Source: Monocercomonoides exilis
Lineage: Eukaryota > Preaxostyla > Oxymonadida > Polymastigidae
Direction of reading: 5' to 3'
Assembly (NCBI GenBank): GCA_001643675.2
Contig: LSRY02000008.1
Span: 748,501 to 812,500, forward strand
Length of the DNA stretch: 64,000 nt
The notes beneath the pieces were generated by a model. That model made no database searches. It worked only from the letters and a program-made list of their open reading frames with translations, and was not told where the DNA came from. The position numbers and the translations under genes are program-made. This document shows positions 56,210-64,000 of the stretch, piece by piece (the stretch's first letter is position 1; each line of letters opens with the position of its first letter).

Positions 56210-56380
56210 AAATAATCTCATCAACGAATTTCAAAAAATAAAAACATGATAAATAAACATAATAATCATCATAAATCTTTGTTTAGCAATTAAGAAATCA
56301 CAACTCAATGAAATGATTGATGAAAAAGAAAAGAACGAATATTTTTATTTTTAATTTTTATAAAAGGAAAAAATGATATC

Positions 56381-58219
56381 ATGTTTTAGTTACAGAAAGA
56401 AATTTACACAAAAAACGATGATAAATATCAAGAAATGCAAAAAGTCACAACGAAAAACAGTTGTTGGAATTATCAATTTGATCATGACCCATATAACATG
56501 AGCAACAAAACATATCTCTCTCCTCTTCAACTTCATCGCGAGCTCGCATCCAGCAAATATCGTTCCATTCGTTCAACAACGAAAAAAATATTTGCAATTC
56601 GAAATGATTATTCACTGAAATGGCAAACTGCGGTGAATGAAAAACTTATGTCCAAAGGAGCTTGGTTCAGGGGAATCAAAGCACAAAAGGAAGGAAGGGA
56701 TGTTGGAGTTGATGGGCATCCTTTAACCATTAATTCACGACAGCTCGAAACAATAGAAAATCAAGTCCTTGTGAAATTATCAGAAAAAGAAATAATAAAA
56801 GTGCATGATGTCCAGAACATGGATTGATTTATTTTTTGTTTTTTTTTCTTTACAAAAATATTTTTTTAGTGCGCGCATATTCTTTAATAAGAATGTCGTG
56901 AAAAAAAAGAGCCAAAAAAACTCAACAAAAAGGACACATACAAGCTATTAAAAAGAAGTGAAATTATTCATGCTGCAATTTCAAGGCCAACTGACATTTC
57001 AAAAATTGCGGCTCAATCGCCAGAGAATGTCAGACAATGGTTTGAAGAATTGTCTGAGGTTATTAGCAGGAATAACATTGATTCATCGAGAATATTTAAT
57101 TTTGATGAAACCTCATTGAATTTGAATGAAAGTTCAAGCAAACTAATTGTTTGCCTGAAAAATCAAATTCCTCCGTCTTCTCCAGCTCCTCCAAAAGTGC
57201 CAAATTCAACGTTGTGCTTATGTGTATGTGCGGATGGATCCTCTCCAAGAAAATTTCTTCTTTGGCCGACAAAACGTTTACCCGAAGAATTTTCATCGCT
57301 TTCAGTATTCGACATCAAAGTCCTGTCTTTTTCATCAAGTTGGATAACATAAGAAATATTCAAAAACATCATGATCAATTTCTGGAAACCTGCGATTGTC
57401 TCTAAAGTTTAACCAACATCGACACATATAGCCCTGTTCCTAATGGATAACCATGGAACTCATTCAGACAATTCTGTTGCAGATTTTACAGAGAAACACA
57501 ATATCATTTTGAAGTGTTTTCCACCATATATGACCTATCTATTACAACCGTGCGACTCGTGTATCTTTTCTCGTATAAAAACAACTCTATGCAATAAATT
57601 TCACATTCCAATTCCGTTTTCGATGCTCTCATTCAGATCCTCACTTGCCGACACACTCCCTGAAGGAATTGCTGTAGCTGCAATGCCTTCCACAATCAAA
57701 TCAGCTTTCATTAAAATAGGCGTTTAGCCTGTTGTAGCTGTACCAGTCTTGGATCGCATATCTGGATCCCCCATCCAAAATCACAATTGCAATTCTGAAA
57801 CTTTTATTTCCTCGCAAGATTGGAGAGAAGAGTTGTTTGTGAATTATTCTCCTCATAGAAATAGACAACCATCTTCTGTTCAATCTTCAAAACATTCATC
57901 TCTCCACGATTCTGAAAAAACAAAAGAACCGACAACATTGATTGTTAGTCACAGAAAATATTCAACAAACGAAAACACAACTGACGAAAAGCCAACAGAA
58001 GGAGCAAATGAGATGGATGAATCATAGCTAATGAAACAAATTGAATCAACAAAAGAGCATTTACATTTTCATCAAAAACAGCTAACGAGAATTAGAAAAC
58101 CAACTTCATCTTCTTCTGAAAAGAAACGAAACAATAAACATAGTCGACAAAAACTTTATGAAATGTTGAATAAAAAACCAGCAAAGGAAAAAAAATTTTC
58201 GAAAAAAAAAGGAAAGTGA
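56381..58219 (+). CDS. pogo-like (DDE_1) transposase copy 3, second subfamily, apparently intact
   Basis: Exons 56381 (or 56435)-56809 and 56870-58219, 60-nt intron with a TTTTTTTAG acceptor, both phase 0; about 590 residues ending at TGA 58217. Six or seven TAA/TAG inside, no TGA. N-terminal DNA-binding helices (RSIRSTTKKIFAIRNDYSLK, KEGRDVGVDGHPLTINSRQL), then NVRQWFEELSEVISRN, catalytic FNFDETSLNLNESS, LFLMDNHGTHSDNSV, LLQPCDSCIFSRIK (DD35D). The C-terminus has coiled coil (DES-Q-LMKQIESTKEHLHFHQ) and a basic end. The upstream ATG at 56381 is followed by a TAG at codon 3, so the start choice depends on the code. The degenerate copy 5 at 62900 belongs to this subfamily. Confidence 0.75.
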
Positions 58220-58810
58220 ATGTTAGAAATCTTCAAAGACGATGAAAATGAAGTGAAATCAACTTCTATTAATGAAATAAAATATTTTGTTCACCCTCCC
58301 AGAGAAATATCTACTTCATTTGATTCGAAAGAAAGACTCATAAGAGAAGAGTACTTCAATAAATTCAATGGAAAAATGTGATCTCTGAAAACAAAACACT
58401 ATTTGCGATCATTATCGATACTTGATTATCGTTTTTATTGTTTCATATCTACTATTTCTGTACTTTTCAATGGAATGCAAAAAGATCATATCTTTGTTTC
58501 ATTTTTTCTAAAGCTATCATGAAACTGTCCACATGTTGTAAAATGTTGCTGTGATTTCGATTAATTGAAATTAACCATTATCATTTATGGTATTGAAAGA
58601 ATTACAAAGAATTTGTCATTTTGAATACTTTTGGCATGGATCTGGTTTCGCACTGACTGTTTCTGGCTTTGTTCTAATGAAGCTTCCTCGGTCTTCTCAA
58701 TATTCCTTTTCTTCTCATTCACATAGTTTCGACAATTTCGGAAAAGAAATTACTTAACAAAAGCTTTTCAATGAATGTGATATTAAAAAGAATTCTGCGA
58801 CATAATCAGT
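58220..58810 (+). pseudogene. pogo-like C-terminal scraps
   Basis: Directly after copy 3's TGA the same frame stays open for 54 codons (KYFVHPPREISTSFDSKE) to TGA at 58379. At about 58660-58800, FVLMKLPRSSQYSFSSH then GKEIT-Q-QKLFNE matches the copy 1 tail (VLMKLPLSSTYFLPSH, GEEITEEKVLKE), so this is the end of another, mostly lost, subfamily-1 copy. Confidence 0.5.
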
Positions 58811-59050
58811 TGTAAAAAAAAAAAAAAAAATATTTTTTGTCACAAATATGTTAATGGTTCATTTTTTTGAAAACATACTTTTGTATAATTTTTAAAATAT
58901 ATATATCAATATTATTTTTTCATAAAATGATAAGTTTCCACAATTGAAACTTCAATCAATAGGAAGTTCAAATCAGGTAATGCAATAATATTCTTAAAAT
59001 AAATATATCTTGAGTGGAAATAGATTTTTGATTGTCATTAAAAATTATAA

Positions 59051-59326
59051 TATGTGAGAAAATATTTGACTATAGGGATTTTCATAAAAAAATTATGCAC
59101 TTTTCATTGACTTTTTTATTGCAAAAAATACATAGAAAATAAGTTCATTTTTTGACATTCGTGAAATGTCATAATTCCTAATGTTTTGATTTCGACGATG
59201 TCTGTTTACAAATAAAAAAAAATCAAATTTATTTTGAAATCTGAGGAAGCGATATAAAGCTATGTGTGAAGCAATTTTTCTATGCATTGTGCAAAAAAAG
59301 CTTGAAAGTCCATATTTTCCCCCATA
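59051..59326. mobile_element. MITE family C copy
   Basis: About 276 bp ending GTCCATATTTTCCCCCATAT; shares the TTTTTGACATTCGTGAAATG block with the other copies. Confidence 0.65.
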
Positions 59327-59365
59327 TACTTTTTTCGAAATGTACATATAAAAAGACTCAATATT

Positions 59366-59607
59366 TGGGTGATTCTTTTTGAAAAGTCACAAATGTTTAA
59401 TTTACAAATAAATCAAAAATTTTATTTTTGGCTCAAATTTCTGTTTCAGCTCACAAATCTCCTCAAGAATGTTTGAAATAGCATTATCAATGAATAGATT
59501 TGATTGAAGTGAAGTTTGATATTAGTTAACAGAAATTTGAGCCAAAAATAAAATTTTTGATTTATTTAAAAATTAAACATTTGCGACTTTTCAAAAAGAA
59601 TTACCCA
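59366..59607. mobile_element. MITE family B, near-perfect hairpin
   Basis: 242 bp. Arms of roughly 95 bp pair almost perfectly: TGGGTGATTCTTTTTGAAAA against the inverted right end AGAATTACCCA, and the inner TTTATTTTTGGCTCAAATTT against AAATTTGAGCCAAAAATAAA. The TGGGTGATT start links it to family A. Confidence 0.8.
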
Positions 59608-59961
59608 TTTATGAACTGTTTGTTCTAAATGAAGCATTCTTTTCACCACTATTGAAACTAAAATTTCAATATGGGTAATTTCTTTTGAAATCATTTATTT
59701 TCGATCAAATAATTCCAATAGATAATTTTGTTTCGAATTTAAGTTTTTGAACACAGAAAAGTGACAACTCCTTTTAGAACCATCACTGTTTTTCCTTATC
59801 ACATAATTTTGGCATTAGAAACAAATGAAATAATAGTGTGGTTTTTTTTTTCCGGACAATATTTTTTATTATGAATTATTTCTTCCCACTTTTTGGATAT
59901 TTTATCATATTTGTGATACATAAGGAAAAGTCAGTTATTAAAATTTCAGATTAAATTACAA

Positions 59962-60047
59962 TACCTAATCTCTGATGAGGGGGGGGGGGGTTAGCTCCTC
60001 CATCTCTGATTAGTGCCTCCCTTGATGAGATTAGGTAATAGCAAGGG
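59962..60047. repeat. Palindromic segment with a long G run upstream of pogo copy 4
   Basis: ACCTAATCTCTGATGAGG and its inverted form CCTTGATGAGATTAGGT enclose a run of about 12 G and CTCCTCCATC. Possibly a terminal or subterminal repeat of the pogo-like element. Confidence 0.4.
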
Positions 60048-60159
60048 GTATCACTAAGTTAGAATTCAAATCAAAAATTTCTTTTGGATTTTTTTTCATT
60101 ACAAAAAATAATTATTCTAAAAAAAATAAAAATAAGATCATTACCAGAATTTTTTTGTT

Positions 60160-61793
60160 ATGAGTGTTATCAAAAACAAAACAGAACAAGGATTGTTAAA
60201 CATTAGAAATCAAATGATGTCATTTGATTATAGACAAATAGAAAATATTTTGGAGCGAATTGCAACTATCGTTTTAGATGGAAAGGCAAGGATTGTTGAT
60301 GCAGTAAATCTACACGAGTTCAGCCGTTCAGCCATAAATAGAGCAATTGCAGCTTTGGAAAACAAAAGAAAAGTCGGCATAATTGGTCACACAGAGTTGC
60401 TAACAGACGAAGAATAGAAAACAGTTGAGGATGTTATTCGCTGCGAAAGTTCAAGTGGAGTGAGCATTTTTGTTTCTCAAATGAAACATTTGGTTTGCTT
60501 TTTCGTTCATAAACAAATTAAAATTTATTGTTATATTATTTAAGATGGAATCTGTCATTTCTGATAGAAAAAAAATATCTATTTGAAGAAGAAAAAGAAG
60601 AAGTTGAAATTTCGAAGTCATCGCCCTTTTTATTCATTAAAAGGAATTCAAGCCAAAAAGTATCTCTTCCAAGAAATTTAGATATTCAACGATTAGCTGT
60701 GTCGAACAAACAAACTCTCCAGCCTTTCTATGAACTTCTTTAACATCTTCATTATATTTACAAATTTTCTTCTTCAATGATATTTAATACTGACGAATCT
60801 TGCCTTCGCCTCTCAGATACCACCAAAAAGCTTGTTGAACATCCTTCCGATTCACCAGCTGGATTTAACAGAACACACACGAACATGCCAAACGCCACGT
60901 TGTGCGTTGCAGCTGCTGCAGACGGTTGCTCTTTGAAAAGCATCGTTTTATGGCCTTCAAAGAAAATTCCATCCGAACTTCGTGTGATGCTCAGCTCAAC
61001 AATAAATATCTGGGAAGATAACGATGGCTGGATGACCGACGCAATATTTAGAAGATATGCTGAAGATGTTCTCCTTCCAGGAATCGTGGTAAGACGAACT
61101 CTTTTGGACAAAGATGAAGAAAGATGCCTTCTTCTGCTGGACTCTCATCAGTTGAGAGCTCAGCCAGATTTTTGGCAAAAATTCACTAATGCCTCCATCG
61201 ACGTGGTTACTTTTATCCCCCACAGCACACACCTCACTCAGCCTCTCGACCGAGGAGTATCTGCCGTCTTCAAAAAATGTTTTAACACCAAATAGGTTGT
61301 TCCTTTTTCTTCATCTATCTCTTTTCGAAGAAAATCAATTGCAGATGCCCTTCCTCAGGCTCTGCAAACAGCATTATTGCCTAAAACAATTGTTTCTTCG
61401 TTTGTCAAAAGTGGAGTGTTATCAAATGAATGTCATGCTGTTCTTTCCGCTTCACCTGATGAGCCATTTGTCACACTGAAGAAAAAGAACCACAGATTTG
61501 TTTTTCATGGGGAAATTATAACCGACCAAGATTTTTTGGATGAGTGGAGAAATCAAAAGAAAATGAAAGAAAAGAAGATAATGAATGATGATAATGAAAA
61601 GACTGTGGAAAAAAAATTGTTTGAGGATGAAAAACCAAAGAAAAGGAAAATTCCACGAAAAAAAGTTTTTTTTGATGATAATTCTGGAGAAGAAAGAAAA
61701 CAAGAAAATTCCGGGAAAATAATCAAGAGAGAGTTGATTGATTATATTTATTCCTAGTGTTCTTTTTTAAAAGAAACGAACATGCTTTCATGA
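60160..61793 (+). CDS. pogo-like (DDE_1) transposase copy 4, one frameshift
   Basis: Exon 1 60160-60492; intron 60493-60544 at the shared position; exon 2 from ATG 60545 to TGA at 61791. One frame change is needed at the A8 run near 60570 (one extra A); otherwise no TGA inside and TAG/TAA at 60416, 60741, 61293 and 61755 read as Gln. Catalytic triad FNTDESCLRLSD, LLLLDSHQLRAQPDFW, LTQPLDRGVSAVFK (DD35D). TAA at 60741 aligns without gaps with CAA at 55448 in copy 2. C-terminal tail acidic/basic (FEDEKPKKRKIPRKK). Either a very recent pseudogene or intact with a homopolymer error. Confidence 0.75.
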
Positions 61794-62899
61794 AAAATGA
61801 TTTTTTGTTTTTCCATTCACATATAAAAAAATATCTGAATTAAAAACCACATAAGCGAAAAAAGAAAGTTCTGATGTGAATTTAAAAATACAAAAATTTT
61901 TGAGACACATTATTAAATATGGAAAATTTATTTTTCTTGAGTACAATGCAAATTCTAAAAATCAAAATAGCAACATGCATGATTCTGATCTGTTATAACA
62001 GAGAGAACATTTTCATTATGATGTCAAAACAGCTTGAAATAAAAAATTATTCAAATCATCCTGCTCAAAAGTCAATCATTTTTATTCAGAAATTCTTCAA
62101 AAGTTGTGGATTATTTTCAGATATTATTTGTTTTTATTTATCATTATTATTATTTCCATTATTATAATTATAATTATTATTTTGAAAGAGATGATATATT
62201 CGATTTATTAATGATTGTCATTGAAAAAACATTTTCCTCATATTAAAAATGTTTTTTTGTCACTTGTGTGCATAATCCCATTGTGCTGAACTTGTATATT
62301 TTTGTCACAATCTAGAATGACGCACTGTTTTTGAAAACAAACTTTTCTGACCTATTTTCATTTTTTTATTCCATGTGAAAGTAACAAAAAATTTTTTATT
62401 ATGAATGGATTCGAAATTGGAAGGATTATTTTTCTCATTGCCTTTTAATTAAAACAAGCAATGAACTTTTGAAATCAAATCCGTTTCATAAGAATGGAAA
62501 AATTCATTCAAACATTGGAGGCTTGTACAAAGTTATTGAGTAAACTTTTTTAGTAATGACACTACAAATTCACAAAACCTGTTAACAAATACAAAAAAAA
62601 TTTCATTCAATTCAACGAATTCTTTAAAGCTCGTTAAATATTGAAATCATTCTTGTTTCGCGCTATAAAAGGAAATATCAAAAGGATGGAAAATCTGAGT
62701 GTTTTACAGAATAACAAGCGATAAAAGATTCAGAGTTTGAAAATGTGGGAATTATGTTAAATCAAAATTTTCTGAACATGAAATTATTCAAATATCCGAT
62801 TATCTGTCATGACATTAAACAATTTTTTTTGTGAATAGGATACTTGTTTTGATAATAGTTGTGTCATGTGTTTACGAAGAAAAGTGGGGAGTGAGCAAA
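61794..62899. other. AT-rich spacer, no supported gene
   Basis: Homopolymer-rich; the 82-codon plus frame at 61919-62167 is Ile/Leu/Phe-rich and not recognisable. Confidence 0.4.
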
Positions 62900-64000
62900 C
62901 AATGGGGTAATTTTTGTTAAGAAACATATCAACACTCTGTTGAAAAGAAGCTAAATCCTTTACACTGCTGTCGCTAAACAGTTGGAAGCAGAAAAATCAT
63001 AGCACAATCACCGGAATCCATTTAACATGATTTGATGATTTGGTTGACTTGATAAAAAGGATGATATCGTTGGATCAACTATGTGCAATTTTAACGAAAT
63101 TTCTGTCAGATGTGGACAAGAAGCGTCAAAACTTGTTGTCTGCCGAAAGGATCAGCTTCATCCTTCACCTCCTGCTCAATAAAATGTCTGGAATACAACA
63201 ATGCGTTTCTGTGTGAGTGCTGATGGCTCATGTTTGAATCGTTATTTGCTCTGGCCAAACAGGTAGATCCCTGCCAAGTTTTCGAATTTTCCTTCATTTT
63301 CCATCAAATATCTTTTCGCAAGCTCCGGATGGATCACAATCGATTAATTTATGATTATTCTTATCAATGATTAGTTATTTCAAACAAAAGAGAAGGTGAA
63401 GCCAACTCGCTTGCTGAGAGCAAAAATTTTGATGGATTATCATGTTACGCATTTTTGCCCTGAAAATATAACAGTTGCTTGAAATTGCCATATTATTAGT
63501 AAGTATTTCACTCAGAATATTACTCATTTCCACACCCTTGTGACAGTTCCATTTTTTCCATGTTGAAGTTTGTGTTAAACAACCAGCTTCATGCACCATA
63601 TCCTTTTTCATAGCATTCTTATAGGTTTTCCTTGCCCTTAGTTCTTCCTGATGCTGTTGTGGCAGAAATTCAGCCTTCCACAATTAGAACAGCTTTTTAG
63701 AAAACAGGCGTTTGGCCTATAACAGTAACTGAAGTTCTATTACGAGTTTGTGGATCTTCAAAACAAATCTCTGGAGAGAAGTAAGTTATCAAGTCATCTA
63801 CGGATCTTCAGTCAGAATTGTTCGGAAAATTTTCTCCGACAAAGAAAATGGATAAAAAAACGAATTTTGATAAAAGATCTTCAATAACACAAACAAGTTG
63901 CCTTTAAGATACCGAGGACTTTCATAGAGAGTTGGATGTTTTTCGCAAACGTGTTGCACAAATAAAGAAGCAATTGGAAGATGCAAGAGATACAAAGAAT
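62900..64000 (+). pseudogene. pogo-like transposase copy 5, degenerate, runs off the window
   Basis: Relic of the copy 3 subfamily: FCVSADGSCLNRYLLWPN matches LCVCADGSSPRKFLLWPT; further on PSTIRTAF-Q-KTGVWPI matches PSTIKSAFIKIGV-Q-PV, where copy 5's TAG gives the usual pogo AF(R/Q)KTG context. The window ends in a coiled-coil-like stretch (QIKKQLEDARDTKN) still open. Many frame changes and stops. Confidence 0.55.

Noticed and set aside
1-64000. All TAA/TAG-interrupted genes as ordinary pseudogenes in the standard code
   Set aside because: Far too many clean TGA-terminated frames, stops aligning with CAG/CAA in homologues, and no matching load of frameshifts.
1-64000. TGA as tryptophan
   Set aside because: Well-ordered genes end at TGA and use TGG for Trp; TGAs inside frames are concentrated in clearly decayed elements.
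1-64000. Hexamitid diplomonad or ciliate origin (same code)
   Set aside because: Less likely: the pectin-lyase/kinase-like surface proteins and frequent short GT-AG introns fit oxymonads better; diplomonads have very few introns. Not excluded without rRNA or housekeeping genes.
1-64000. CRISPR arrays, rRNA or tRNA genes, bacterial operons
   Set aside because: No regularly spaced direct repeats, no rRNA-like sequence and no cloverleaf found by eye; a dedicated tRNA scan was not possible.

Overview
This is a eukaryotic window: AT-rich, with short GT-AG introns and dense transposon debris. It most likely comes from an oxymonad flagellate. That assignment is an inference from two things: membrane proteins with pectin-lyase-like ectodomains and a kinase-like C-terminal segment, a family I recall from Monocercomonoides, and the genetic code. 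Read with the standard code, almost every gene is cut by TAA or TAG. Read with TAA/TAG as glutamine and TGA as the only stop, they become continuous and end on TGA. This code is known from the oxymonad Streblomastix strix (and hexamitid diplomonads), while Monocercomonoides is standard. Two reassigned codons align directly with CAG/CAA in homologous transposases in this same window (see findings).

Layout. 1.4-3.8 kb: a complete membrane protein gene (-). 4.1-7.9 kb: a DNA transposon (-) whose first gene carries a USP-type deubiquitinase and whose second gene is a DDE-like transposase. 8.2-8.7 kb: a frameshifted gene relic (+). 9.1-11.6 kb: a multi-exon host gene (+). 11.9-13.8 kb: a pectin-lyase-like surface protein (-). 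14.8-15.4 kb: a Merlin/ISXO2-type transposase relic. 16.4-18.6 kb: a DeSI (PPPDE) plus PUL-domain gene (-). 18.9-19.5 kb: a truncated kinase-like fragment.

19.57-28.35 kb is bounded by 89-bp inverted repeats and holds a foldback repeat, two unrecognised genes and a large hAT-like transposase gene. 29.9-33.3 kb has a divergent pair of host genes. 33.9-38.4 kb is a decayed DIRS-type retrotransposon (gag, RT-RNase H, tyrosine recombinase). 38.7-64 kb is mostly pogo-like (DD35D) transposases at every stage of decay (two apparently intact, at 54.9-56.2 and 56.4-58.2 kb). It also has a second, broken copy of the USP-carrying transposon (46.3-49.8 kb), a third transposase scrap (52.3-52.7 kb), a second Merlin relic, two unrecognised host genes (41.6-42.8 and 43.5-44.6 kb) and at least four MITE families.

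Gene function that can be supported is mostly ubiquitin/SUMO biology (DeSI-PUL, USP), surface proteins and mobile elements. All exon joins were inferred by eye from reading frames and GT/AG; several are marked unresolved.
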